The position numbers were made by a program, and so were the translations under genes. From Treponema sp. (GTDB taxonomy: Bacteria; Spirochaetota; Spirochaetia; Treponematales; Breznakiellaceae), in NCBI GenBank assembly GCA_009788065.1, contig WQSF01000016.1:1-36191 (forward strand): a DNA stretch of 36,191 nucleotides. The letters run 5' to 3'. Of this stretch, positions 19,672 through 28,069 are shown piece after piece. The notes beneath the pieces are model-generated. The model searched no databases. It saw nothing but the letters and a program-made list of their open reading frames with translations, and was not told the DNA's origin. Position 1 is the stretch's first letter, and the number at the start of each line of letters is the position of its first letter.

Positions 19672-20715
19672 ATGAATAATATCGGGATTTTCCGCCTGCC
19701 GCCGGCATTTGCCGCAGCCGCTCTTCTGGCTGTTTCGGGCTTATTTTCCGGCTGTTATACATTGACACAGGGCGTAACCATGCTCGGATACCTGAATCAG
19801 GCAATACCGCTGGAGCAGGTTGAAGATAAGGAATTTGTCCGCCTTGTAGCGGATATCCGCGAATTTGCGATGAAAGAATTAAGTCTCGCAGAGAGCCGCA
19901 ATTATACAAAATACGTAAATATTGACAGGGACTACCTTGCGGCGGTTGTATCCGCATCGTCGAAAGATTCATTTACCCGTCAAGAATGGAATTACCCTAT
20001 CGTGGGTAAAATGCCGTACAAAGGTTTTTTTAATATTGACGGCGCCCGCAAAGAAAGAATAAAACTTGAAAAAAAAGATCTTGATGTCTGGATACGCCCT
20101 GTTGACGCTTTCAGCACCCTCGGATGGTTCAGAGATCCTCTTTATTCGTACATGAGTAAATATTCCCCGTCAAGGCTTGCAGACCTTATTATTCACGAAC
20201 TGGTTCATGCTACGGTGTTTATTAAAGGACAGGTTCAATTTAACGAAGAATTAGCGGAATTTATCGGGAGCGAAGGAGCGAAACTTTTTATGGAAACACA
20301 CTACGGCGCTGACTCGGAAGAACACGCTAAAACGCTTGGTTCTGCGGAAGAAAGTAAAAAATATGTCGAGTTCATTCAGGAATTAATATTTGAACTGGAC
20401 ACCCTTTATTCAACCAAAATAGACAGAGAAGAAAAATTAGCCGAAAAAGAAAGGATAATAAACACGGCAAAAGAAAGGTTTAAAGCCGGGTATGACAGTA
20501 ATTTTACAAACGATAATTACAGGGGATTTTCTGAAATGCCGATCAACAACGCCTTCCTGGAACTTTACAGATTGTACCATGACGAAGATAATTTTTATAA
20601 AGATTTATTTGAACGCACAGGAAGCGACTTAACGGCTTTTATCGCCGCCGCGAAAACAATCACAAAAAAAGGCGGAAAACCAAGAGCCCAACTGGAAAAA
20701 GCGTTATTAAAATAA
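19672..20715 (+). CDS. Putative aminopeptidase lipoprotein (HExxH; PF10023-like)
   Basis: Lipobox LFSGC; LADLIIHELVHATVFIKGQVQFNEELAEFIG zinc-site motif. Confidence 0.8.
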   Translation: MNNIGIFRLPPAFAAAALLAVSGLFSGCYTLTQGVTMLGYLNQAIPLEQVEDKEFVRLVADIREFAMKELSLAESRNYTKYVNIDRDYLAAVVSASSKDSFTRQEWNYPIVGKMPYKGFFNIDGARKERIKLEKKDLDVWIRPVDAFSTLGWFRDPLYSYMSKYSPSRLADLIIHELVHATVFIKGQVQFNEELAEFIGSEGAKLFMETHYGADSEEHAKTLGSAEESKKYVEFIQELIFELDTLYSTKIDREEKLAEKERIINTAKERFKAGYDSNFTNDNYRGFSEMPINNAFLELYRLYHDEDNFYKDLFERTGSDLTAFIAAAKTITKKGGKPRAQLEKALLK

Positions 20716-20716
20716 C

Positions 20717-22738
20717 CTACTCTTTATTTACTGCTTTACCGTAATACAATTCCTGATAAACCCTTGCCGCGCCTAAAACCCTTTTACCGTAATCTCTGGT
20801 TTCTAAAATGGGAACCGTCTCTATAAATAAATCAACAGGCAGTCTGCTTGCTGTACGCAGTCTTCGTATCCGGTTCTGACCGCCGTTGTAAGCCATAAGC
20901 GCGAGTACCGTTTCCTGATTAAAGTAAGCCATCAGATTTGAAAAATAAAATGTGCCTATGTGAACGTTTAATTCCGGGTTTGTTGAATCGACGCTGCCGT
21001 CCGTATCTGCATAATCAGGACCGCCCGCGCGTCTTAATCTGTCCGCTGTATCTTTTGCGGTGCTTGGCATTAACTGCATTAATCCGACAGCGCCGGCATG
21101 AGAAACAACGGCGCTTCTGAACGCGCTTTCCGAGCGGGTAAGACCGTAAAGAAGCGACGGTTCAAAATTGTATTGATCCGCATACAACTCTATCAATTCT
21201 TTGAAAGGACGCGGAAACATTAATTCCCAGTTGCGCCTGTCCCTGTTATATCCGTCCATATAAATGTACAGAGTAGAAAGGCGCATTGACTGCGGATACA
21301 TTCCCTCTCTGTCATACACTTGCGCAAGAACGCGGATTTCGCCGGGAGTTAAATCCTTCTCCACAGCTCTTAAATAAGAGACGGAATAATCAGCCGCGCC
21401 GTTATTAAAAAAATCAAGAAGGAACTGTAAACACTGAGAATATTCGGAAGCCGGAATATCATCTGCGGATTCTTCCGCCAATTCAAAAAACGGCAGTTCA
21501 AGAGCGTCAGCGCTCAGAGCGCGGTAATAAAACGCAGGTATAGAAAAAATAATGCCGGTATCATACGCGATACGGTAATATGCGGAAGAATCCGCGGCTT
21601 GTGTATTTGCGATCTGCGCGGCAAGACGGGAATCTGACGCGCTGAGATAATCATATTCGATTAAACGCGCAATAACCCAGGCGTAACTTGTTACAAAGTT
21701 TCCGGTATTAATGTTCTGTATCAAGGCAAAAGTTTTAACAACATTGCTCCATTCCCTTCCCGAAATAAGTTTAAATAAAAATCTTTCCATGATGTCGTTG
21801 TAATAACTGCCTCTGTGCCATTTTGAAACATATTTCTCCAGCAGCACAATATAACCCGCGGAAGGCCCTGTAATTATCGAATCTAACATATACCAGATAC
21901 ATGCGTCCTGCTGATTTAAATCAGGCGCGTCAACTAACGCTTGTTCAAAAAGCGAAACGGCTTTAGCGCCCTGTCCTCCGATTCTGCGCGAAATACGCGC
22001 GGAGTAAAAATTCAGCCTGTAACGCAAATCCATCAATATGTCAGGCGCGTTAGACATATTTTCAGGCAGATTACCAGCCCACTGCTGAAAAAGAACAAGC
22101 CCTTCGTCTTTTGTTTGCGTGTACACAAACGTCCTTCCCAACGCGTTTATCAAACCCGGATGTTCCATAAATAATTCTGGCATTTGCTGCGGCCATAAAC
22201 CGTCCTCTTGAAAAAACCGAAAAAGCGGTAGCGCTTCATTGTACTGAAGCCGCGAGACAGCGTTGTACCCGGCCATTACCGCTACTTCGTCATATGAAAA
22301 AGAAATATTGCGTTTTGAACATTCGTCCAATAAATACTGTCTGGCTTCGATAAAAGACGCGGTATTTAAATCATGATTAAAAAGGAATGAAAGAGCCCGT
22401 TCCTTCGTTAAATTTTGTCCCGCGCCTGAAGTCATGTCAAAAACATCAGCCCAAAAACCGCGTGCTTCCTTTTTAATAAGTTCTTCTGTTTTTCGCGAAA
22501 TATTTTTTCCTTGCATATGTAAAACCGCAAGTTCTTCCGACGCGTACCGCCTTACATACTCGTTCGGGTTTGAAAGCGCTTTTTCAAACAGAGCGGCTTT
22601 TTCGTCAGTTGAATCATTCATAAGAGCAAGATAAAAATCGTTTTTGGACGCCTGAGAAACGCAAGAGAAAATAAAAAATGAAAAGAATATAAAAACGCAC
22701 AGCCTCGCAAAGGAGCCGGAAACATTGTAGTTGCGCAT
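20717..22738 (-). CDS. Soluble lytic transglycosylase-like protein (SLT domain)
   Basis: C-terminal LLYGLTRSESAFRSAVVSHAGAVGLMQLMPSTAKDTA ... LALMAYNGGQNRI catalytic motifs. Confidence 0.92.
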   Translation of the reverse strand: MRNYNVSGSFARLCVFIFFSFFIFSCVSQASKNDFYLALMNDSTDEKAALFEKALSNPNEYVRRYASEELAVLHMQGKNISRKTEELIKKEARGFWADVFDMTSGAGQNLTKERALSFLFNHDLNTASFIEARQYLLDECSKRNISFSYDEVAVMAGYNAVSRLQYNEALPLFRFFQEDGLWPQQMPELFMEHPGLINALGRTFVYTQTKDEGLVLFQQWAGNLPENMSNAPDILMDLRYRLNFYSARISRRIGGQGAKAVSLFEQALVDAPDLNQQDACIWYMLDSIITGPSAGYIVLLEKYVSKWHRGSYYNDIMERFLFKLISGREWSNVVKTFALIQNINTGNFVTSYAWVIARLIEYDYLSASDSRLAAQIANTQAADSSAYYRIAYDTGIIFSIPAFYYRALSADALELPFFELAEESADDIPASEYSQCLQFLLDFFNNGAADYSVSYLRAVEKDLTPGEIRVLAQVYDREGMYPQSMRLSTLYIYMDGYNRDRRNWELMFPRPFKELIELYADQYNFEPSLLYGLTRSESAFRSAVVSHAGAVGLMQLMPSTAKDTADRLRRAGGPDYADTDGSVDSTNPELNVHIGTFYFSNLMAYFNQETVLALMAYNGGQNRIRRLRTASRLPVDLFIETVPILETRDYGKRVLGAARVYQELYYGKAVNKE

Positions 22739-22773
22739 CGATCTCCCTTGCGAAATATCGCTTGAATTACTGA

Positions 22774-23757
22774 CTAGTTTCGCGGAGGAATACGAATCGT
22801 CCTTCCGGAAATAATCAAGTTTGCGTTACGAATATTATTATGGCGTGCTATTCTCGGGTACTGCCACGGATCACGGTAGAACGCTTCCGCTATATCCCAC
22901 AATGTATCGCCCCAACGAATCGTGTAATTAACACCTTCTCTTGGAATTGTCGCAGGAACGTTATACGAAGCAACCGGCGGATTTCTGCCGCTTGTTGAAC
23001 GGCGGGTCTGGCTTTGCACGGGAGCGGGCGGTGCGTAAATGACGGGCGGCGGCGCTATTACCTGTTGAACAGGTTCTGTCTGCCTTACAGGTTCAGTCTG
23101 CTTCACAGGCTCAGGCTCAGGGACCGGTTCAGGCTGTCTTAAAGGTTCGGGTTCAGGTTCAGGTTGTCTCAGAGGTTCATACACAGCGGTAGCCGCCGGT
23201 TTATTAAACCACGAGCGGACGACATCCATGCCGCCGAAGAAAAACAGCCAACCGGCTATAAGCCCCAATAAGAGCAGTATAATAATTAAAACAATAATCC
23301 AAGTTTTGGAAGAACCTTCTTTTCGTACCTTTTCAGCCTGATTGTACAGACCGGAAGGCGGCTCTTCGTTTGCTTCAAGTTCAAAATCAGGAATATCCGC
23401 GTCGCGCGTGGTTTCGTCAAGCGATTTTAAGGAAACATTCAAAATATAATGCTCGCCGCCTGAACTTGTATCAAGGTCGATCGCGTCAGCGATAATTTCG
23501 CCGTTTTCATTGGAGGAAATAACCATTTCTATGGAAGGATCACCCTTGGGCTTCGGCTGGACATTCTCAACAACAAGGCTGCCGATATACTGAGCGTCCG
23601 CCATAACGCTTGCCTGGCTTCGATACAAATCAATTTGAACGCTTGGTTGATTATCATGGACTGTGGTTAAAATCATTCTCTTTTTTATCGAAGAGTTCTC
23701 CTCAATTATGGGGTAGAATTCTCCGTTGGCGATTTTAATGCCAATATTTGATGCCAT
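22774..23757 (-). CDS. LysM-domain membrane protein with P/E/Q-rich linker
   Basis: Single TM, repetitive QPEPEPEPLRQPEPVPEPEPVKQTEPVRQTEP linker, C-terminal YTIRWGDTLWDIAEAFYRDPWQYPRIARHNNIRNANLIISGRTIRIP LysM. Confidence 0.88.
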   Translation of the reverse strand: MASNIGIKIANGEFYPIIEENSSIKKRMILTTVHDNQPSVQIDLYRSQASVMADAQYIGSLVVENVQPKPKGDPSIEMVISSNENGEIIADAIDLDTSSGGEHYILNVSLKSLDETTRDADIPDFELEANEEPPSGLYNQAEKVRKEGSSKTWIIVLIIILLLLGLIAGWLFFFGGMDVVRSWFNKPAATAVYEPLRQPEPEPEPLRQPEPVPEPEPVKQTEPVRQTEPVQQVIAPPPVIYAPPAPVQSQTRRSTSGRNPPVASYNVPATIPREGVNYTIRWGDTLWDIAEAFYRDPWQYPRIARHNNIRNANLIISGRTIRIPPRN

Positions 23758-23952
23758 GGGGTTAGCTCCTTTTTCCCGGACTTAAAAACAGCCTTCTTTT
23801 AAGTTTATACTCTTGATTTACCTTCTGTCAAGAGATTGACGGCTCTTAAAATTAGTTTTATTAGCCGATATATGCCAAATTTTGATAATATTAACGTATT
23901 TAACAGGCAAAACCTGTATCAAAAAACATAAAAATGACCGATAATAGAAATT

Positions 23953-25326
23953 ATGAGTCCAGTAGTTGTCGGTATAATTGGCGTTGTATTTATCGCGGCG
24001 GTTATTCTATTAATTTTGAATATTACACGCAATTCCGCGATGATTGGAGGAAGAAGCTCGAAAGATCGTGAAGCTGCCGTAAAAGAAGCAAACAAGCGTT
24101 TGGCTCAAAACCCCAATGATCCCGAAGCCCTGCACCTGCTTGCAGGCGTTTATTTTGACGAGCAAAATTGGGATAAGGCGATGAAAACCTATGAAAACGT
24201 CGCCGACCAGATCGCCCAGAAGCAGATCCCCGGAATCGATAATTTTGAAGTAAATTTAAGATACGGCATGTCAGCGAGAAAACTAGGTATGGTTGAACAA
24301 GCCTACAAGGGTTTTTCAATGGCAAGAACGTTCAGACAGGATAACAAGGAAGTAAACTTCGAACTTGGGTCTCTTGAATTTGACAGGAAAAACTATGAAA
24401 AAGCGGTTCAACTGCTTCAACAGGCGCGCATACAGGAACCAGATAATCCTGCCATCCTTCGCTGTCTTGGACATGCGCTTTTCAGATTGAAAAAACCGAA
24501 GGAAGCTATGAGTTATATCCGCAAAGCGATTGACCTTGCTCCCGAAGACAAAGAATCCCTTTACACACTCGCCGAGTGCTACCACGAAGCGAACCAGACA
24601 GAACAGGCTCTGAAGATTTTTAACCACCTTCGCGCCGACCCGGGTATTGGACCGAACTGCTGTCTCACAGCAGGAACGATTCACCTGGATACAAGACAGT
24701 ACGAAGCCGCCATTCAGGATTTTGAAATCGGCTTAAAACACATGAATATAAAAGCTGATATTCTTGCCGAATTGCGCTACAAGCTAGCCACGACATTGAT
24801 CAAGTTAAATGAAATCGGCAAAGCAATTCCATATTTAAAACAGCTTCAATCCGAAAATCCCGGTTATAAAGACGTAACAGTCCTCTTGGGAAAATATATC
24901 GAATTAAACGCAAACCGCAACCTTCAGACATTCCTGATGGGCTCTCAGGCTGATTTTATCGCAATATGCCGAAGGATCGTAATGACATATTATCCGCGCT
25001 CCAAAGTAAAAATTACAAATATAGCCGTTAACAAAAACGAATGGGCGGATATCCTTACGGAAATCGACACAGTCAAGTGGTCTGATATAATAATGTTCCG
25101 TTTTATCAGAACACAAGGTTCGATTGGAGAACTTATTATCAGGGACTTCCATTCGCATCTTAAAGACGCGAAAGCGGGAAAGGGTGTCTGCATTACCGTT
25201 GGACAATACACAGAAGAAGCGAAAAGATACACAGAAGCCCGTCTCATCGATTTAATCGAAAAAGAAAGGCTTCAGGCGATACTCAACTCGCTCGACGCGA
25301 AAACCGCAGCGGCGGCAAAAAAATAA
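23953..25326 (+). CDS. Membrane-anchored TPR protein
   Basis: N-terminal TM, then successive TPRs (DPEALHLLAGVYFDEQNWDKAMKTYENV...). Confidence 0.85.
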   Translation: MSPVVVGIIGVVFIAAVILLILNITRNSAMIGGRSSKDREAAVKEANKRLAQNPNDPEALHLLAGVYFDEQNWDKAMKTYENVADQIAQKQIPGIDNFEVNLRYGMSARKLGMVEQAYKGFSMARTFRQDNKEVNFELGSLEFDRKNYEKAVQLLQQARIQEPDNPAILRCLGHALFRLKKPKEAMSYIRKAIDLAPEDKESLYTLAECYHEANQTEQALKIFNHLRADPGIGPNCCLTAGTIHLDTRQYEAAIQDFEIGLKHMNIKADILAELRYKLATTLIKLNEIGKAIPYLKQLQSENPGYKDVTVLLGKYIELNANRNLQTFLMGSQADFIAICRRIVMTYYPRSKVKITNIAVNKNEWADILTEIDTVKWSDIIMFRFIRTQGSIGELIIRDFHSHLKDAKAGKGVCITVGQYTEEAKRYTEARLIDLIEKERLQAILNSLDAKTAAAAKK

Positions 25327-25331
25327 TTCCG

Positions 25332-26441
25332 TTATTCAACGTCAGCCATTTTTAAAGTAAGCAATAAGGGTAAATGATCGCTGATCCCCATTCCTGTTTT
25401 TGTATTGTAAGGAACCGGGATGCCGTTAGCGTTAGTAAACGGCTCAAAATTGATGACGGCGATTTTTTCATATTCCAATCCCGATCCGTTAAAAAATTGT
25501 TTGGAAATTAAAAAATGATCGATTGTTTCCCAGCCGTATTGATAATAATATGAGCCGTTTTCAAGATCGCGAAACCACGGCGAATACAGCATAATGGTTT
25601 CTTTTTGGAAATGCGCAGGTTCAAAATTCCGGTTCCCGCTTATAACAAAATAATCCTTCTGCGTTCCGTTTGTGATCGTCGCGCAGTACGGATCATCGGG
25701 AACCAAAGCGCAAATTTTATCGGCGCCCTGCCTGTAAAATTCATTGTGGTTTTCATTTAAATCGCCTGCGATAATAACCCCTGTATCAGGCTCGCTCTGC
25801 GAAAGTTCGCGAATACGCCGTAAAATAATTCTGGCGGAAGATCTACGAACATTTTCAGTCGCCTCATCGCCGCCGATTTTCGATTTCCAGTGACAGACAA
25901 AAATAATAAATTCATTGTTATCTGCTTGAACTCTCGCTTCAAGAACAGGACGCGGCGTAGTCTCGCCGTCGATAGTGATGGAATGCGCGAATGCTTCGGT
26001 TAGCGGATAACGGCTTAAAATCCCAAGCCCGATCGCCGATCCCGGATTATTCGCAAAATGACTGTACGAATACCCAGCCGGCAGTTCTTCCGCAAGGTCT
26101 TCCAAAATCTGAAAAGATTCAATTTCCTGAAGCAGGATAATATCCGGCTTTGGCGAAATTTTTTCTACAGCGTCACAGATAGTATTTACCCTGCCCATGT
26201 ATTTTTCCGAAGACCACCCTGCCGATTGCAGAAACTCGTCATATTCAAAACCGTCATCCTTGCCGTCGAACAGGTTATGAATATTCCATGTCATCAAGGT
26301 AATACCGGGCGTTGAAATATCCCCGGATGATTCCTGTTCCGGCGAACAACCGGATAAAGCCGCCGCGCACGCGAAAACCAGCCCCGCCAAAGCAAACCCT
26401 GTCAATGCCGGAAGCAGAAAAAGATAAAGAAATTTTTTCAT
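25332..26441 (-). CDS. Endonuclease/exonuclease/phosphatase family lipoprotein
   Basis: LMTWNIHNLFDGKDDGF, ILLQEIES, VIIAGDLNENHNEF, ISDHLPLLLTL motifs; lipobox AALSGC; ATG at 26441 preferred. Confidence 0.9.
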   Translation of the reverse strand: MKKFLYLFLLPALTGFALAGLVFACAAALSGCSPEQESSGDISTPGITLMTWNIHNLFDGKDDGFEYDEFLQSAGWSSEKYMGRVNTICDAVEKISPKPDIILLQEIESFQILEDLAEELPAGYSYSHFANNPGSAIGLGILSRYPLTEAFAHSITIDGETTPRPVLEARVQADNNEFIIFVCHWKSKIGGDEATENVRRSSARIILRRIRELSQSEPDTGVIIAGDLNENHNEFYRQGADKICALVPDDPYCATITNGTQKDYFVISGNRNFEPAHFQKETIMLYSPWFRDLENGSYYYQYGWETIDHFLISKQFFNGSGLEYEKIAVINFEPFTNANGIPVPYNTKTGMGISDHLPLLLTLKMADVE

Positions 26442-26517
26442 AACAACCTCCATAAATTTGTTTATATATATATGGCGCGGACTCTGCAAAAAGCTTGCCC
26501 GAAAATGAAAAAAATCA

Positions 26518-26654
26518 GGTGACTGACACCTTTTGTTTGTTTTTATGACATTTTAGAAAATTTTTATGGGTGACTGACACCTTTGGGTAGTTATTATGCG
26601 GTTTTGGGTTTTATTAAGAGGTGACTGACACCGAAGCAAATGGTGTCAGTCACC
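26518..26654. repeat. 51-bp-periodic array of a 13-mer GGTGACTGACACC, last copy inverted
   Basis: Identical copies at 26518-26530, 26569-26581 and 26620-26632, with an exact inverted copy GGTGTCAGTCACC at 26642-26654; two spacers of exactly 38 nt with diverged sequence. Confidence 0.9.
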
Positions 26655-26705
26655 AAATGGCGCTTTTAAAACGCCTTAGAGATTGTTAAAAGACGACTAA
26701 CACTA

Positions 26706-26921
26706 TTAGCAATTGCACTTGTCTCCGTCTTTGGCACTTGTACTAAAACAACTATCTACAATTCCCAACCTATTACTGCACCAACTGCTAGACGGAAGAG
26801 AATGTGAATTATACTCACATTTACCATCACCAGGACAGTTCGGATTAGCACAACTTATCAGTATCATGCCACCCACCAGAATTGCAGCTACAAGAGCTAC
26901 CATGAAAAATTTGTTCTTCAT
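26706..26921 (-). CDS. Small Cys-rich lipoprotein
   Basis: MKNKFFMVALVAAILVGGMILISCANPNCPGDGKCEYNSHS...CSNRLGIVDSCFSTSAKDGDKCNC; lipobox LISC; AGGAG upstream. Confidence 0.7.
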   Translation of the reverse strand: MKNKFFMVALVAAILVGGMILISCANPNCPGDGKCEYNSHSLPSSSWCSNRLGIVDSCFSTSAKDGDKCNC

Positions 26922-26972
26922 AAAGAACTCCTTTTTGCGGTTCAGAAAAATCCAATCCCGCCAATTGTATAC

Positions 26973-26989
26973 ATACTCCAACGGAGTAT
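26973..26989. promoter_or_regulatory. Inverted repeat upstream of the small lipoprotein gene
   Basis: ATACTCC-AAC-GGAGTAT perfect 7-bp arms; could be an operator or part of the prophage junction. Confidence 0.4.
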
Positions 26990-27150
26990 AACAAATGACC
27001 GTTTATATTGGCTCTGGATTTCCCTATATTTATTGACAAAAATACGGTTTAATGGCACTATTTAAGTGCGAATTACTGTTTAATTTAAACGGTCGTTTTT
27101 GTTTTGCGTGTCAATAGTTGTATTTTATTAAGTATTTTTGTTATTAATCT

Positions 27151-27183
27151 AAAATCCCCTAATATATTGTATTAGGGGATTTT
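27151..27183. terminator. Strong bidirectional terminator-like hairpin
   Basis: AAAATCCCCTAATA-TATTG-TATTAGGGGATTTT, perfect 14-bp stem. Confidence 0.8.
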
Positions 27184-27410
27184 ACCTATATATTTCTCTG
27201 TAATCGTTTTATAGTGTTTTTGTATGTTATTTGTCGTCTTAATTATATTTGTTTTACTCGTTTATTTGTGTTTAAAATTTTTTAAGTTTTTTTTGTTTTT
27301 TGTTTTGTTGGTTGTGTTTTCTGTTTTTTTATATGTTTATGTTTTCTAATATTTTTTACGGTCGTATTTTTTTAATTTGTTATATGCTTAACATTTGTTT
27401 AGCGGTTTTT

Positions 27411-27556
27411 CGAATTTCCGCGCGGTTCTGCATCCGCGCGGATCGCAATTCGATTTTTTAACAATTTTTCCGCGCAGGGAAATTGTCCACGGCCGTTTTA
27501 CTAGCCTTATGCCTTTACTTGATCTGCATAAGGCTAGATGACACCGTGTAGGTGTC
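27411..27556. other. Cluster of four hairpins downstream of the VP3-like gene (candidate phage ori/packaging/termination region)
   Basis: CGAATT-TCCGCGCGG-8nt-CCGCGCGGA-TCGC-AATTCG (27411-27452); ACAATTTTTCC..GGGAAATTGT (27461-27486); CTAGCCTTATGC-13nt-GCATAAGGCTAG perfect 12 bp (27501-27537); GACACC-GTGTA-GGTGTC (27540-27556). Confidence 0.75.
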
Positions 27557-27557
27557 T

Positions 27558-27977
27558 CTATTCGCCTCCTGAAGGCGTTTTTTTTGCTGTTTTCTTTGAC
27601 GATATTTCGTCTTTTATGCCTTCTTCGGTTTCGATGTTTTTTTTGAGTCTTTTTATTCGTTCCTCCTCCGATGTTTTTGTTGAATTTATTTCTTCGGCTC
27701 TTTGTTTGTAGTGCTGTTTTAGAATGTCGGTGTGTCTTTTGTAGTCGCTGAAGTCCGTGCCTTTGTCGCGTAACGGATTGTACATAAAATCATCTTCGTT
27801 TCCTACGCCTTTGCCGTCATAGTTTTCAATTCTTTGTTCAAGAAGTTTTGCTCCGGCGTTGATGAAGTCTCTGATCTTTTGCTCTTTGTTGATGTATCCT
27901 AGTACGCGCGTTCTTGATTCGGAATTGTTGACTTCTTTTATTCGGGATATATTCCGAGTTCCGTATGTAACGCTCAT
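27558..27977 (-). CDS. Candidate internal scaffolding protein (VP3-like) of the microvirus
   Basis: 139-aa charged helical protein (YINKEQKIRDFINAGAKLLEQRIENYD...), ATGA overlap with the J-like gene; assigned mainly by size and position. Confidence 0.6.
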   Translation of the reverse strand: MSVTYGTRNISRIKEVNNSESRTRVLGYINKEQKIRDFINAGAKLLEQRIENYDGKGVGNEDDFMYNPLRDKGTDFSDYKRHTDILKQHYKQRAEEINSTKTSEEERIKRLKKNIETEEGIKDEISSKKTAKKTPSGGE

Positions 27978-28057
27978 AATCTGATACCCCCTCTTTTTGA
28001 TCCGTAGTTTTTAATGTTTACGGTTTTCTTTTTCGGCGGCTTTCTTACTTTACCCAT
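27974..28057 (-). CDS. 27-aa basic DNA-binding (J/VP8-like) protein, not in ORF track
   Basis: Reading frame MGKVRKPPKKKTVNIKNYGSKRGGIRL*, preceded by AAAAGGAGACCACT; stop overlaps the start of the next gene. Confidence 0.8.
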   Translation of the reverse strand: MGKVRKPPKKKTVNIKNYGSKRGGIRL

Positions 28058-28069
28058 AGTGGTCTCCTT

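Noticed and set aside
23846-23944. Second sigma-28-like promoter (GCCGATAT / CCGATAAT) upstream of the TPR gene
   Set aside because: -35 element and spacing do not fit; likely chance.
26518-26654. CRISPR-like array (repeat 13 nt, spacers 38 nt)
   Set aside because: Repeat too short, spacers are related to each other, the last copy is inverted, and no cas genes are present; better described as a tandem/palindromic repeat.
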